Notes: generated from the letters alone by a model not told the origin. DNA of 64,000 nt from Gammaproteobacteria bacterium (GCA_021647245.1 JAKIVC010000003.1:1-64000); one strand, 5' to 3'; positions 45,811 to 57,806 are shown, counted from the stretch's first letter. Made by a program: numbers and translations.

Positions 45811-47714
45811 AACCCTCAACCACAATCCCAGATGATGACCTGCAACAGTGGCACGAGCTGACACTGGAGCTGCTAACCTCCCTAAACGGCATGTACGGTT
45901 CATCCAGTCAGAGCCGGGATGTCGGTGCGATATTCGCCACCAGCCTGAGTTACATACAACGCACAATCAATTTTAAAAGCCTGGCCATTCTCACCATTGA
46001 TGAAGCGGATGCCTCATTCAATCTCACTCACTGGAAGCCTGATGAGCATTACGAGCCGCTGCAACAGCAGGTTGATAGATTAATTGAAAGCGGCCAGTTT
46101 GCCTGGGCCATCCAGCAAAACCGCCCGGTCACCATGGAGTCTAAAGAAAAGGATAAACCGGTTATTCTGCACGTTCTCACCACAAAAACCCGGGTGCGGG
46201 GTATGTTTATCGGTGTGAGCGAAGTACCCTTTGATCAACTCTCTGCCACTCGTCTAAGCCTGCTCTCTGTTATTCTGCACAACTGCGCCTCAGCACTAGA
46301 AAGTTCAGCACTGTACAACCTAATTCAACAGCAAAATCGCACCCTGACGAATGCGATTGACCAGCGCACTCAAGAGCTCGAATACCGGCTTGGCCACGAC
46401 CCGCTTACCGGCCTGGCAAATCGAATGCTGTTTCAAGATCGCGTGGAACAAGCGATCAGTAATGCCCACCGTCACAAAACCAAGCTGGCGATTTTACTGC
46501 TCGATATCGACCTGTTTAGCCGAATCAATGAGAGCATGGGGCACAGTGCCGGTGATGAACTATTAAAAGCCGTTGCCAACCGGCTCAACAATACACTGCG
46601 AAACAGCGACTCCATTGGCAGGCCCGCCGATGATAAAAACAACATCAGCATCTCCCGCTTAGGTGGTGATGAGTTCAGCCTACTGATTATCGACCTCGAA
46701 GATGTTGACAACATCATCAACATTATTCGAAGAATTTTTGAAGTCATCTCAACACCCTTTTCACTACAGGGCCAAGAGGTACTCATTACGTTAAGCATCG
46801 GTATATCACTCTTTCCCACCGATAGTGAAGAGACCGCCACACTATTGCAAAAAGCAGATGTCGCAATGCATCATGCAAAAGAAGAGGGGCGTAACAACTA
46901 CCAGTTTTACTCTGAAGAGATCAACTGTATCAGCTATCAACACCTGGTCATCGAGAGTCAGTTGCGACATGCCATCGAAAACCATGAATTCAAACTCTTC
47001 TACCAACCCAAAATTGATGTAAAAACACAGACGATTACCGGTGCCGAAGCCCTTATCCGCTGGATCAAGAGCGATGGCAGTATCGTCCCGCCGAACGACT
47101 TCATTTCGATAGCTGAACACTCAGGCCAGATCATTCAAATTGGTGAGTGGGTACTTCAAGAAGCGTGCAGGCAAGCCAAAGAGTGGTTAGATCTGGGGTT
47201 AGAGCAAAAGATTGCCGTCAACATATCTGCTCAGCAATTCAAAGACAGCTTATTGATAGAAAAGATAAAAAATGCGCTCAGCCAAAGCCAGCTGCCACCC
47301 GCGTTGCTCGAGCTGGAGATCACCGAAAGTACTATCATGCAAAATAGCACCCGCTGTATCGATACCCTTCAAGCCATTCACCAGCTGGGGATTACACTCT
47401 CAATTGATGACTTTGGTGTCGGGTACTCATCACTGAGCTACCTTAAACGCTTCCCCATCGACACACTGAAAATTGACCGCTCTTTCGTAAAAGATATCGA
47501 ACATGACAAGAGTGATGCCGCCATTGTCACCGCCATTATCGCCCTTGCCCACAGCCTTCACCTCAACGTTGTTGCCGAAGGAGTGGAAGAGGCCGTACAA
47601 GCCAGATTCCTTTGCACCCTACACTGTGAAATGATCCAGGGATTCCTCTACAGTAAACCTGTACCGGCTGATGAATATCTTGCGTTGTTAAATATACCGA
47701 TTAAAAAACACTAA
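45807..47714 (+). CDS. GAF-GGDEF-EAL bifunctional c-di-GMP protein
   Basis: The protein has 635 residues. A GAF-like sensor (about 25-165) is followed by a short coiled coil, the GGDEF domain (HDPLTGLANR; GGDEF at 286-290) and the EAL domain (EAL at 414-416; NISAQQF; LEITES; DDFGVGYSSL; VVAEGVE). Both catalytic signatures look intact, so it could make and degrade c-di-GMP. No RxxD inhibitory site is seen ahead of GGDEF. No membrane segment is present. The GTG start at 45807 overlaps the HDOD stop (GTGA). Confidence 0.92.
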   Translation: MKPSTTIPDDDLQQWHELTLELLTSLNGMYGSSSQSRDVGAIFATSLSYIQRTINFKSLAILTIDEADASFNLTHWKPDEHYEPLQQQVDRLIESGQFAWAIQQNRPVTMESKEKDKPVILHVLTTKTRVRGMFIGVSEVPFDQLSATRLSLLSVILHNCASALESSALYNLIQQQNRTLTNAIDQRTQELEYRLGHDPLTGLANRMLFQDRVEQAISNAHRHKTKLAILLLDIDLFSRINESMGHSAGDELLKAVANRLNNTLRNSDSIGRPADDKNNISISRLGGDEFSLLIIDLEDVDNIINIIRRIFEVISTPFSLQGQEVLITLSIGISLFPTDSEETATLLQKADVAMHHAKEEGRNNYQFYSEEINCISYQHLVIESQLRHAIENHEFKLFYQPKIDVKTQTITGAEALIRWIKSDGSIVPPNDFISIAEHSGQIIQIGEWVLQEACRQAKEWLDLGLEQKIAVNISAQQFKDSLLIEKIKNALSQSQLPPALLELEITESTIMQNSTRCIDTLQAIHQLGITLSIDDFGVGYSSLSYLKRFPIDTLKIDRSFVKDIEHDKSDAAIVTAIIALAHSLHLNVVAEGVEEAVQARFLCTLHCEMIQGFLYSKPVPADEYLALLNIPIKKH

Positions 47715-47754
47715 CGCCCCCTGCACCAGGACCTTCAAAAAGGGAAATAATCAT

Positions 47755-48525
47755 TTAATCCCTATGCGTGTCAGTAGATGTGGCGACTTCTGGCTTGCCT
47801 CCGAACATCTCCAACCGACTCAGCAACACACCCAGTTCGAACAGTAGCCACATGGGTACGGCCAGCAGTGTTTGTGAGAAGATATCTGGTGGAGTCAGCA
47901 ACATGCCCAAAGCAAACGCGCCTACAATGACATAGGGTCTTTTCGCCAGTAGTTTTTGCGGTGTAGTGATGCCACTGCGCACTAAAATAATGGTCAATAC
48001 TGGCACTTCAAATACCACACCAAAGGCGAAGAACATTTTGAGTATAAAGTCGAGATAGCTCGAGATATCGGTCATCACCGTGACCCCTTCGGGTGCCATT
48101 GCAGTGAAAAAACCAAAAACCAGCGGAAAAACAGCATAGTAGGCGAATAAGGCACCCAGATAAAAAAGGGTGACGCTCATAAACAGCAGGGGGAAAACCA
48201 GGCGACGTTCATGTTTGTAAAGCCCTGGCGCGATAAAGCCCCACAGTTGGTACAGCACCACGGGGATGGCGGCAAAGATGGCGGCAACCAGTGATAGCTT
48301 GAAGGGTGCCATGAAGGGTGATGATACCTGAGTGGCAATCATGCTAGTGTCTGTGGGAAGATGTTTTAACAGCGGCTGCGCGACAAAGTTGTAGAGTTCG
48401 TTGGCAAAGGGGTAGATAGCTACCAGTGCGATGAGGATCGCCACCACAGAGATAATGAGTCGATTACGCAACTCACTGAGGTGCTGTATAAGCGATTGCT
48501 GGGGGTGAACCGGTGCATCACTCAT
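47755..48525 (-). CDS. tatC: Twin-arginine translocase subunit TatC
   Basis: The protein has 256 residues and six membrane segments. The conserved N-terminal region (LIQHLSELRNRLI) with the signal-binding glutamate/arginine pattern, and the F...FGVVFEVPVL block, are present. TatC recognises twin-arginine signal peptides of folded proteins. Its start overlaps the end of tatB by 4 bases. It converges on the GGDEF-EAL gene. Confidence 0.96.
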   Translation of the reverse strand: MSDAPVHPQQSLIQHLSELRNRLIISVVAILIALVAIYPFANELYNFVAQPLLKHLPTDTSMIATQVSSPFMAPFKLSLVAAIFAAIPVVLYQLWGFIAPGLYKHERRLVFPLLFMSVTLFYLGALFAYYAVFPLVFGFFTAMAPEGVTVMTDISSYLDFILKMFFAFGVVFEVPVLTIILVRSGITTPQKLLAKRPYVIVGAFALGMLLTPPDIFSQTLLAVPMWLLFELGVLLSRLEMFGGKPEVATSTDTHRD

Positions 48526-48815
48526 GGTTGTTTTGGCGGCAAATGCTTATTTGCACTATTTATTTCATTGGGTTTTGCTTGAATATCAAGTGCCTCTGTG
48601 GCGCTCTGCTCTATTTTTTGTTCCGTCTCTTGGCGCAATACTTCGGCATTATGAAACTCCCGTTTCATTTCGCTTTTGGTGTTATTGACCCAGTAACGAA
48701 TTTTCCCAAACCAGTAGCCACCGGTGCGTACCAGCCCCGGCAAACGCTCTGGGCCGACCACAAACAACGCAACCACAGCGACCACAGCCATTTCAAAGAA
48801 GCCGATATCAAACAC
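48522..48815 (-). CDS. tatB: Twin-arginine translocase subunit TatB
   Basis: The protein has 97 residues when started at GTG (48815), which gives the family-typical MFDIGFFEMAVVAVVALFVVGPERLP. The frame opens further upstream to 48893, but that part overlaps tatA and does not match. No clear ribosome binding site precedes the GTG; it lies 20 bases after the tatA stop. The single membrane segment and amphipathic helix (PGLVRTGGYWFGKIRYWV) are as expected. Confidence 0.88.
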   Translation of the reverse strand: MFDIGFFEMAVVAVVALFVVGPERLPGLVRTGGYWFGKIRYWVNNTKSEMKREFHNAEVLRQETEQKIEQSATEALDIQAKPNEINSANKHLPPKQP

Positions 48816-48834
48816 GGGATCAACAGAGGCAGCG

Positions 48835-49092
48835 TTAGCTGCGCTCTGCCTCCTTCTTTGGTGTTTCGCCCTCGACCACTTTTGCAGCGGCATCCGCTGA
48901 TGGCTGATGCTCTACTGAAGAGGGGGTTGTTTGAGGTGGGGCGGCATCTTTTTCACCATCACTCATTGCGTTTTTGAAGCCTTTAACCGCATCACCTGCA
49001 TCTTTACCCATGTTTTTCAGTTTTTTGGTACCAAACAGCAGTACGACAATCACTAGCAGAATTAACAGCTGCCAAACACTTATGCCACCCAT
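48835..49092 (-). CDS. tatA: Twin-arginine translocase subunit TatA
   Basis: The protein has 85 residues from the ATG at 49092 ([27 protein letters not shown]). One membrane segment is followed by the amphipathic helix with FGTKKL and an acidic, alanine-rich tail. It forms the Tat conduit. It lies 10 bases after the HIT gene. Confidence 0.95.
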   Translation of the reverse strand: MGGISVWQLLILLVIVVLLFGTKKLKNMGKDAGDAVKGFKNAMSDGEKDAAPPQTTPSSVEHQPSADAAAKVVEGETPKKEAERS

Positions 49093-49102
49093 AACTAACT
49101 CC

Positions 49103-49447
49103 TCACTCTTTCGTGAACGTGGGTAGATTATTGCCACCCAGTAGATGTATATGTAGGTGGAAGACCTCTTGTCCGCCACCTTTTCCTGTATTGATGATAG
49201 TGCGGAAGCCGCTTTCAAGCCCCTGTTTTTTGGCCAGCGACTGCTGAATCTTGATCATGTGCGCCATTAATGGGTCGTGGCTATCATCGATCTCGGCCAA
49301 ACTTTCTATGTGTTGTTTAGGAATAGTCAGCAAGTGCACCTGGGTGCGGGGGTTAATATCTTTAAAAACCAGAACCTTGTCATCTTCATATACAATGTTG
49401 GCTGGAATATCACCCGCCACAATTTTGCAAAAAACACAGTCACTCAT
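49103..49447 (-). CDS. HIT-family nucleotide hydrolase (HinT-like)
   Basis: The protein has 114 residues. [13 protein letters not shown] opens the fold and [10 protein letters not shown] carries the HxHxHxx histidine triad. HinT-type enzymes hydrolyse purine nucleoside phosphoramidates. It lies 3 bases after hisE and 10 before tatA, a common order in gammaproteobacteria. Confidence 0.94.
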   Translation of the reverse strand: MSDCVFCKIVAGDIPANIVYEDDKVLVFKDINPRTQVHLLTIPKQHIESLAEIDDSHDPLMAHMIKIQQSLAKKQGLESGFRTIINTGKGGGQEVFHLHIHLLGGNNLPTFTKE

Positions 49448-49450
49448 GGG

Positions 49451-49774
49451 TTATTTATCCTTTCTGGCTACTTTTTCGGCGTGGCCAGAGAGGCCAAAGC
49501 GCCGTTCAAGCTCATTTAACACATCATCAGGCCCCAACCCCTTATGGGCTAACAATACCATGGTGTGAAACCAGAGATCTGCTACTTCGTAGACAATTTT
49601 ATCATTTTCACCGTCTTTGGCCGCCATCACGGTTTCTGTTGCCTCTTCGCCTATTTTTTTAAGGATAGCATCCAACCCTTTATGATAGAGACTTGCAACG
49701 TAGGAGTCATCGGCACTTTGCTGCTTGCGCTGCTCCAGTACCTGCGCTAACTGAATTAAGGTCTGTTCGCTCAT
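49451..49774 (-). CDS. hisE: Phosphoribosyl-ATP pyrophosphatase
   Basis: The protein has 107 residues. It hydrolyses PR-ATP to PR-AMP in histidine synthesis. The MazG-like motif [16 protein letters not shown]...EVADLWFH is intact. It is a separate gene here, while enteric bacteria have hisI and hisE fused. It overlaps hisI by 4 bases. Confidence 0.95.
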   Translation of the reverse strand: MSEQTLIQLAQVLEQRKQQSADDSYVASLYHKGLDAILKKIGEEATETVMAAKDGENDKIVYEVADLWFHTMVLLAHKGLGPDDVLNELERRFGLSGHAEKVARKDK

Positions 49775-50163
49775 GATTTCCCGTAGATTTCGTTAGGGTT
49801 TTTGATAACCGGCTCAACACGCTGCCATTGGCTGTTTTGTAACTGCTGGTAAAAACAACTGTGTCGCCCGGTATGACAGGCTACTCCCTGCTGTTCAACT
49901 TTTAGCAATATCACATCGTTGTCGCAATCGAGACGTATATCCAGCACCTTTTGGGTATGGCCGGAGCGCTCTCCCTTGTGCCAGAGTTTGCCCCGGGAGC
50001 GTGACCAGTATACGGCTTCGCCAATGCGAGCGGTCATCTCCAGTGCTTCGCGGCTCATCCACGCAAACATCAATATCGTACCGCTGTCTGCTTCCTGAGT
50101 AATCACCGGAACCAAGCCATCACCACTCCATTTAATGACATCGAGCCACTCTGTTTTATTCAT
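49771..50163 (-). CDS. hisI: Phosphoribosyl-AMP cyclohydrolase
   Basis: The protein has 130 residues. It opens the purine ring of PR-AMP. The zinc/Mg site is visible in [22 protein letters not shown] and the [12 protein letters not shown] block. It is the stand-alone form. It overlaps hisF by one base and hisE by four. Confidence 0.95.
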   Translation of the reverse strand: MNKTEWLDVIKWSGDGLVPVITQEADSGTILMFAWMSREALEMTARIGEAVYWSRSRGKLWHKGERSGHTQKVLDIRLDCDNDVILLKVEQQGVACHTGRHSCFYQQLQNSQWQRVEPVIKNPNEIYGKS

Positions 50164-50936
50164 TAAAGACGCACCTCAATACCTTGTGCCGCCATACACT
50201 GTTTCGCTTGTTCGACGCTGTATTCTCCAAAATGAAAAATACTGGCCGCCAGTACGGCCTCTGCCCCACCCTTGATAACACCATCGGCCAGATGCTCCAG
50301 CTTGCCGACACCCCCTGAGGCGATAACAGGCACGGGGACAGCGTCACTCACTGCGCGAACCAGTGCAAGGTCAAAGCCATTTTTGGTGCCATCGCGATCC
50401 ATGCTGGTGAGTAATATTTCACCCGCACCGTAGTCAGTCATGCGTTTTGCCCAGCTAACGGCATCGATGCCGGTGGGCTTGCGCCCGCCGTGGGTAAATA
50501 TTTCCCAGTGTGGCGCTTCACCCTTGGAGGAGACGCATTTGGCATCAATGGCGACCACAATACACTGACTGCCAAAGCGCTCCGCCGCCTCGCGCACAAA
50601 TTCTGGGCGAGACACGGCTGCGCTATTGATGGCTACTTTATCGGCACCGGCGTTTAACATGATACGAATATCATCGTTACTGCGTATCCCACCCCCCACT
50701 GTAAGCGGAATAAACACCTGACTTGCGACCTCTTCGACCACATGCACGATAGTATCCCGATCGTGGGCGGTGGCGGTTATATCAAGGAACACCAGCTCAT
50801 CAGCCCCTTGCTCATCGTAGCGACGCGCAACCTCTACCGGATCACCCGCATCACGAATATCTACAAACTGCACGCCTTTGACAACGCGGCCATTATCCAC
50901 ATCAAGGCAGGGGATGATTCGTTTTGCTAGACCCAT
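50163..50936 (-). CDS. hisF: Imidazole glycerol phosphate synthase cyclase subunit
   Basis: The protein has 257 residues, a (beta/alpha)8 barrel. [15 protein letters not shown] carries the catalytic Asp11, and [15 protein letters not shown] carries the second catalytic Asp. It works with HisH to form the imidazole ring and release AICAR. Confidence 0.97.
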   Translation of the reverse strand: MGLAKRIIPCLDVDNGRVVKGVQFVDIRDAGDPVEVARRYDEQGADELVFLDITATAHDRDTIVHVVEEVASQVFIPLTVGGGIRSNDDIRIMLNAGADKVAINSAAVSRPEFVREAAERFGSQCIVVAIDAKCVSSKGEAPHWEIFTHGGRKPTGIDAVSWAKRMTDYGAGEILLTSMDRDGTKNGFDLALVRAVSDAVPVPVIASGGVGKLEHLADGVIKGGAEAVLAASIFHFGEYSVEQAKQCMAAQGIEVRL

Positions 50937-50979
50937 TTTGTCCTCTTTATAACGGTGAGTGAGGGATTTATTTTAATCG

Positions 50980-51720
50980 TTACCGGCTACAAAGCTTGTC
51001 AGCTAGCGTTTGCCCTTCGGCAAAGTCGAGGCCTCCTTCGTAGATGGCACGACCGGTTATTGCACCTGAAATCCCCTCGTCCGCGACCTCACTCAGGGCA
51101 CGAATATCATCAATATTGGTAATACCACCGGAGGCGATAATGGGGATATTGACCGCTTGTGCCAACTTAACGGTTGCTTCCACGTTAACCCCCTGCATCA
51201 TTCCATCACGGCTGATGTCGGTATATATGATTGCTTCAACACCATCATTTTCAAAGTGTTTTGCCATATCAATAACATCGTGCTTGGAAAGTTTTGACCA
51301 ACCATCAATGGCCACTTTGCCATCCTTGGCATCCAGACCAACGATGATATGTCCCGGAAATTCAAGACACAAATCACCCACAAAGTCAGGTTCATTGACT
51401 GCTTTGGTGCCAATAATGGCAAACTGCACACCCGCATCCAGGTATGACTGCACGGTACTTTTGCTGCGAATGCCGCCACCAATCTGAATAGGCAGATCAG
51501 GAAACTCTTTGCTGATGCGGTGAATCACCTCAGCATTAACCGGTCGCCCAGCAAAGGCACCGTCCAGATCCACCAGATGCAAACGCCGTGCACCTGCCTC
51601 AACCCAACGAGCTGCCATGGCCACCGGATCGTCTGAAAAAACAGTGTCATCCTCCATACGTCCCTGACGGAGCCGAACACACTTTCCCTCTTTAAGATCA
51701 ATCGCAGGTATTAACAACAT
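50980..51720 (-). CDS. hisA: ProFAR isomerase
   Basis: The protein has 246 residues, a (beta/alpha)8 barrel related to His[15 protein letters not shown] contains the first catalytic Asp (D8), and [12 protein letters not shown] the second. It isomerises ProFAR to PRFAR. It lies between hisH and hisF. Confidence 0.97.
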   Translation of the reverse strand: MLLIPAIDLKEGKCVRLRQGRMEDDTVFSDDPVAMAARWVEAGARRLHLVDLDGAFAGRPVNAEVIHRISKEFPDLPIQIGGGIRSKSTVQSYLDAGVQFAIIGTKAVNEPDFVGDLCLEFPGHIIVGLDAKDGKVAIDGWSKLSKHDVIDMAKHFENDGVEAIIYTDISRDGMMQGVNVEATVKLAQAVNIPIIASGGITNIDDIRALSEVADEGISGAITGRAIYEGGLDFAEGQTLADKLCSR

Positions 51721-51759
51721 GAGTACAATTTCCTCGTTTTGATAACAAACGCTATATTA

Positions 51760-52404
51760 TTACACATCCCAATTCAGGAAATTTGCGTATAACTGCAAAC
51801 CGTCATTGGCACTTTTTTCGGGATGAAACTGGGTCGCAAAGATATTTTCATGATGGAGTGCAGAGGCGATCTGAACACCGTATTCGGTTGTGGCTGAACA
51901 GGCTGCAACTTCTGCGGCCGGCGCATAATAACTGTGCACAAAATAGAAACGGCTATCCTGTGATATTTTCTCCCACATGGGATGAGAGAGGGCCTTTTGA
52001 TGAACCTGATTCCACCCCATGTGGGGCACTTTCAGCGGAGCGTATTCAGCTTTTCCTGAAAAAGTATCTGCAAAAAAACGAATCTCCCCCGGCAGGATGT
52101 TTAAGCCGTCTGTGCCACCATTTTCTGCGCTGTGTGACAGCAGTGCCTGCATACCGACACAGACAGCCAGCAACGGCTTGCTAGCCGCTACTTCGCTCAC
52201 CACTTGATCGATTCCCAGGCGTTTTATTTCGGCCATGCAGTCACGAATAGCACCCACTCCCGGAAGCACCACGCGGTCTGCTTTAACAATTGTCTCAGCG
52301 TCTGATGTCACGACCACCCGGGTATCCGTTGCCACTTTCTCTAACGCCTTGGCAACCGAGTGGAGGTTGCCCATTCCATAATCGATAACAGCCACTGTTT
52401 TCAT
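51760..52404 (-). CDS. hisH: Imidazole glycerol phosphate synthase glutaminase subunit
   Basis: The protein has 214 residues from the ATG at 52404 (MKTVAVIDYGMGNLHSV). It is a class I glutamine amidotransferase: the nucleophile is in LAVCVGMQAL and the His-Glu pair in ATQFHPEKSA. It supplies ammonia to HisF. Confidence 0.96.
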   Translation of the reverse strand: MKTVAVIDYGMGNLHSVAKALEKVATDTRVVVTSDAETIVKADRVVLPGVGAIRDCMAEIKRLGIDQVVSEVAASKPLLAVCVGMQALLSHSAENGGTDGLNILPGEIRFFADTFSGKAEYAPLKVPHMGWNQVHQKALSHPMWEKISQDSRFYFVHSYYAPAAEVAACSATTEYGVQIASALHHENIFATQFHPEKSANDGLQLYANFLNWDV

Positions 52405-52420
52405 GTTTTCAATCCTGACT

Positions 52421-53011
52421 TTACAAGGAGCCCTTGGTGGAGGGCATCTGATCACCTAGGCGCTCATCAAGCTCCACTGCATTACGTAGTGCGCGACCAA
52501 AGGCTTTGAAGATAGTTTCTGCAATATGGTGTGCATTGCGCCCACGCAAGGTGTCGATGTGCAGTGTTACACCTGCATGGTTAACAAAGCCCTGAAAAAA
52601 CTCGTAGAACAGCTCGGTATCAAAGCCACCAATTGAGGCGCGGGTAAACGCCACATGGTACTCCAGGCCCGGGCGACCAGAGAAGTCGATCACTACTCGG
52701 GATAGTGCTTCATCAAGGGGGCAATAGGCGTGCCCGTAACGACGGATACCACGTTTGTCACCCACCGCTTTAGCAAAAGCCTGGCCCAGTGTAATACCGA
52801 TATCCTCTACGGTGTGGTGTGCGTCGATATGCAGGTCACCTGTTGCGATGATCTCAAGGTCGAGCATGCCGTGGCGTGCAATTTGATCAAGCATATGTTC
52901 CAAAAATGCAACACCGGTATCTAGGCTGGCTTTTCCGCTGCCATCTAGGTTGATACTCACCGCAACCTGGGTCTCCAAGGTATTGCGTTTTACACTGGCT
53001 GTACGTGCCAT
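52421..53011 (-). CDS. hisB: Imidazoleglycerol-phosphate dehydratase
   Basis: The protein has 196 residues from the ATG at 53011 (GGAG 6 bases upstream). The metal ligands are in [11 protein letters not shown] and NAHHIAE. It is the monofunctional form, without the histidinol-phosphatase domain of enteric HisB, so that phosphatase must come from another locus. Confidence 0.96.
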   Translation of the reverse strand: MARTASVKRNTLETQVAVSINLDGSGKASLDTGVAFLEHMLDQIARHGMLDLEIIATGDLHIDAHHTVEDIGITLGQAFAKAVGDKRGIRRYGHAYCPLDEALSRVVIDFSGRPGLEYHVAFTRASIGGFDTELFYEFFQGFVNHAGVTLHIDTLRGRNAHHIAETIFKAFGRALRNAVELDERLGDQMPSTKGSL

Positions 53012-53040
53012 ATTGCTCTCCAATCAATTATTGCACTACG

Positions 53041-54123
53041 CTAAAGCAGTGTAGTGAGTGCTTTGATAAAGGCTTGATTCTCTTCAGGTGTGCCTACGGT
53101 CACCCGCAGGCAGTCTTGCAGCAAGCCACCTTGGGGCGTTAAGTTTTTAATCAAGATGCCCGACTGTTTGAGCTTATCAAAAATATCGTTGCCCCGCCCT
53201 TCGGGTACGCGAAACAGGATGAAATTGGCGGCACTGGGAAAAACCTCCAGCAGTGCAATCTCTTCAAGTGCTACCATCAGCAGAGTTCGATCAGCGCGAA
53301 TGGCGGCAGTCTGTTTTGCAAAAACATCGGCATGCTGAAGTGCAAAGTCGGCGCTGACCTGGGTGAGTACATTGATGTTGTACGGAAGACGTACCTTATC
53401 GATTTCAGCCAGCCAGGCAGGCGGCCCGACCAGCAGGCCCAGGCGCAAACCCGCCAGACCTAACTTGGATAGAGTACGCATCACTAACAGGTTCGGATAG
53501 TTGCCCAGCGCTCCCATGAAGCTGTGATCGGCAAAGGCGTGGTAGGCCTCATCGACAATAACCAAGCCATCGGCGGCCTCAATAATTGCCTTCACTTGCT
53601 GCTCAGAAAACATGTTGCCGGTTGGGTTGTTTGGGTAGGCTAAGAAAATCAGTGCCGGTTGCTGCGCTTCAATTGCCGCGAGCATGGCGGGCATATCCAG
53701 CGAGAAGTCCTGCTTTAGTGGCACACCAATATAGTCCATCGCCACAAACCCGGCGATCATTTTATACATCACAAACCCAGGCTCAGGTGCCATAATAGCG
53801 CGCCCAGGTGCAGCCACGGCCATGGCGAGCATCTGAATGATTTCATCCGAGCCGTTACCCAGCACGATATCCATTCCGTCGGGTACCTCAAGCGCTTGCT
53901 TAAGGCGCAAACTTAACGCTTTTGCGCCCGAATCAGGATAGCGATTCACATCGGTAGCGCCCAGCAGCTTCTGCCACTCTTCTCGCATCGATGCTGGCCA
54001 TCTGTAGGGGTTTTCCATAGCATCCAGTTTTATCATGCCGCTGGCATCAGGTACAGGGTAGGCGTGAAGGGCGCGAATTTCAGGGCGAATCCAGCGCTTC
54101 ATACGGTTATCTATCGAGTTCAT
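53041..54123 (-). CDS. hisC: Histidinol-phosphate aminotransferase
   Basis: The protein has 360 residues. It is a class I/II PLP aminotransferase: NGSDEIIQ, YPNNPTGN, VDEAYHAF and the PLP lysine region MRTLSKLGLAGLRLG are in order. It transaminates imidazole acetol phosphate. It lies between hisD and hisB. Confidence 0.96.
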   Translation of the reverse strand: MNSIDNRMKRWIRPEIRALHAYPVPDASGMIKLDAMENPYRWPASMREEWQKLLGATDVNRYPDSGAKALSLRLKQALEVPDGMDIVLGNGSDEIIQMLAMAVAAPGRAIMAPEPGFVMYKMIAGFVAMDYIGVPLKQDFSLDMPAMLAAIEAQQPALIFLAYPNNPTGNMFSEQQVKAIIEAADGLVIVDEAYHAFADHSFMGALGNYPNLLVMRTLSKLGLAGLRLGLLVGPPAWLAEIDKVRLPYNINVLTQVSADFALQHADVFAKQTAAIRADRTLLMVALEEIALLEVFPSAANFILFRVPEGRGNDIFDKLKQSGILIKNLTPQGGLLQDCLRVTVGTPEENQAFIKALTTLL

Positions 54124-54184
54124 CGTTGAGATCTAATATCGCTGCGGGTTAATAGGTTGAGGCGTTGAGATTTAAAAAACCAGC

Positions 54185-55486
54185 TCACTGCTTAATACGA
54201 AACTCGGCAGACTGGGCGTGAGCGGTAAGCCCTTCACCACGTGCAAATACCGACGCAGTTCTTCCCAGCTCTGAGGCTCCCTCAGCAGAGCACATAATTA
54301 AGCTTGAGCGTTTCTGAAAGTCATAGACCCCAAGTGCTGAGCTAAAACGTGCGGTACGTGAGGTTGGCAGCACATGGTTGGGGCCTGCACAGTAGTCACC
54401 CAAAGCCTCCGCTGTGTATCGCCCCATAAAAATAGCACCCGCATGGCGAATTTCGGGTAGAAGCGCCTCTGGGTCGGCAACTGAAAGCTCCAAATGCTCT
54501 GGTGCAATGGTATTGGTTACCAACATCGCTTGTTGCATATCGGCGACATGGATGAGTGCGCCACGCGCTGTCAGTGAGGTGCTAATAATTTCTTTACGTT
54601 CCATGGTGGGTAACAGTCTGTTTATGCTCGCTTGCACCTTATCAAGAAAACCGGCATCGGGTGAAACAAGAATCGATTGAGCATCTTCATCATGCTCAGC
54701 TTGGGAGAAGAGATCCATTGCTATCCAATCTGGATCAGTCTGACCATCACACACCACTAGTATTTCTGAAGGCCCGGCAATCATGTCGATACCCACGGCT
54801 CCAAATACCATTCCCTTGGCGGTTGCCACATAGATATTACCGGGCCCCACCACTTTATCCACTTTGGGTATTGTCTCGGTACCGTAGGCGAGTGCGGCAA
54901 TCGCCTGTGCACCACCAATCGAAAAGATACGGTCAACATTAGAGATGGCGGCAGCGGCCAAAACCAGCTCATTCACTACGCCATCAGGTGTTGGCACCAC
55001 CATAATCAGCTCTTCAACGCCCGCCACTTTAGCTGGAATCGCATTCATTAATACGGACGAGGGGTACGCCGCTTTGCCACCCGGCACATAGAGGCCGACG
55101 CGATCTAATGGTGTGACCTGTTGGCCCAACATGGTGCCATCCGCCTCGGTGTATGACCAGGAGGCCTGTTTCTGGCGCTGATGATACTCGCGAATTCGCT
55201 GCGCCGATAATTTCAGTGCTGCCAGCTGCTCTTGAGGAATATTCTCTAGGGCGGCTACGGCTTGTGAGAGCGGTATTTCCAACTCTGTCATCGAATCGAC
55301 ACTCATTCGATCGAAACGGTTGGTAAACTCAACTACTGCCTCATCACCACGATGGCGAACACTTTGAATAATACCCTTAACCACATTGAAAACCGCATCA
55401 TCTGATACGGACTCCCACGCCAAAAGTGCCTCTAGTTGCTCGGCAAATTTTTCATCGGAGGCATTTAGACGTTTGATATTAACCAT
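54185..55486 (-). CDS. hisD: Histidinol dehydrogenase
   Basis: The protein has 433 residues. It oxidises histidinol to histidine with NAD+ in two steps. [44 protein letters not shown] and [17 protein letters not shown] are characteristic. It lies 53 bases after hisG. Confidence 0.97.
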   Translation of the reverse strand: MVNIKRLNASDEKFAEQLEALLAWESVSDDAVFNVVKGIIQSVRHRGDEAVVEFTNRFDRMSVDSMTELEIPLSQAVAALENIPQEQLAALKLSAQRIREYHQRQKQASWSYTEADGTMLGQQVTPLDRVGLYVPGGKAAYPSSVLMNAIPAKVAGVEELIMVVPTPDGVVNELVLAAAAISNVDRIFSIGGAQAIAALAYGTETIPKVDKVVGPGNIYVATAKGMVFGAVGIDMIAGPSEILVVCDGQTDPDWIAMDLFSQAEHDEDAQSILVSPDAGFLDKVQASINRLLPTMERKEIISTSLTARGALIHVADMQQAMLVTNTIAPEHLELSVADPEALLPEIRHAGAIFMGRYTAEALGDYCAGPNHVLPTSRTARFSSALGVYDFQKRSSLIMCSAEGASELGRTASVFARGEGLTAHAQSAEFRIKQ

Positions 55487-55539
55487 GGCGCTCTCTCAAC
55501 CTTGTGACAACAACGGGTTATGCGTTTTGTACTGTATAG

Positions 55540-56169
55540 TTACTGTACTGCTTCAGAAAAATCTTTGATGAGCGCCTGAATACGCCTGTTTTTTGTTTTC
55601 ATTGACGCCTTGTTAACAATGAGGCGGGAGCTGATTTCGGCGATATGCTCTAGCGGCTCAAGACCATTTGCTCTCAGTGTATTGCCGGTATCCACTACAT
55701 CCACGATACGGTCGGCCATTCCGACCAAGGGCGCTAGCTCCATTGAACCGTACAGTTTAATAATATCGACCTGTTTACCCTGCTCAGCATAGTAACGCTT
55801 GGTGCTGTTGACAAATTTTGTAGCGATCCGCAAGCGGCGACTAGGCTCGGGTTGACCCTTGGGACCGGCCACCATCAACTTACAGCGGGCAATTTTCAAG
55901 TCCAGAGGCTCATACACCCCTTCACCGCCATGCTCCATCAACACATCTTTACCAGTGACCCCTAAGTCTGCCCCCCCGTACTGAACATAGGTTGGCACAT
56001 CGGAGGCGCGCACAATGATCAACTTAATATCATCATGATTGGTATCCAGAATCAGCTTGCGGCTCGACTCAGGCTCTTCCAGCGGCTCTATGCCCGCATG
56101 GGCTAACAGCGGCAGGGTCTCTTTGAAGATGCGCCCTTTTGAAAGGGCTATTATCAATTGTTCACTCAT
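55540..56169 (-). CDS. hisG: ATP phosphoribosyltransferase, short form
   Basis: The protein has 209 residues from the ATG at 56169 (a TTG four codons upstream is open). It is the short HisG type: catalytic region only, with the PRPP-binding loop in [17 protein letters not shown] and no C-terminal regulatory domain. Family knowledge says such enzymes need the HisZ subunit; no hisZ lies in this window. It starts 15 bases after murA. Confidence 0.94.
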   Translation of the reverse strand: MSEQLIIALSKGRIFKETLPLLAHAGIEPLEEPESSRKLILDTNHDDIKLIIVRASDVPTYVQYGGADLGVTGKDVLMEHGGEGVYEPLDLKIARCKLMVAGPKGQPEPSRRLRIATKFVNSTKRYYAEQGKQVDIIKLYGSMELAPLVGMADRIVDVVDTGNTLRANGLEPLEHIAEISSRLIVNKASMKTKNRRIQALIKDFSEAVQ

Positions 56170-56184
56170 GTTATCTGACAACCA

Positions 56185-57459
<1,275 letters not shown>

Positions 57460-57487
57460 TCATTCACGAGAGGGAAGTCATCTGTAA

Positions 57488-57739
57488 TCAGCTCACATTT
57501 TTTGCTAATGTTGCCCACTCTTCGGGGGTGTAGGCTTTGATTGTCACCGCATGAATCTCGCCACTGGCAATCTGCTCTGACAGCGTGGCATAGACCAACT
57601 TTTGCTCCTGCACCCTACTCAGGCCTTCAAACTGCTTGCTGATAATCGTTACCGCAAAATTACAGCCTTCGCCACTCACCAGCACCTCTGATTCTGGAAA
57701 TGCCGTTAATAATTGAACCTGAACCTGTTCATTTTGCAT
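57488..57739 (-). CDS. ibaG: BolA-family protein IbaG
   Basis: The protein has 83 residues of the BolA fold. It lies directly upstream of murA as in many gammaproteobacteria, which favours IbaG over BolA. The C-x-F/V strand region (GEGCNFAVTIISKQFEG) and the helix QEQKLVYATL are present. It is thought to work with monothiol glutaredoxin in iron-sulfur handling. Confidence 0.9.
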   Translation of the reverse strand: MQNEQVQVQLLTAFPESEVLVSGEGCNFAVTIISKQFEGLSRVQEQKLVYATLSEQIASGEIHAVTIKAYTPEEWATLAKNVS

Positions 57740-57806
57740 AGCGCTGCCTCACGATACTTTCAAGGCTGGCAAGGATACCTTAGATAACCCATGATAAACC
57801 ACCTTT

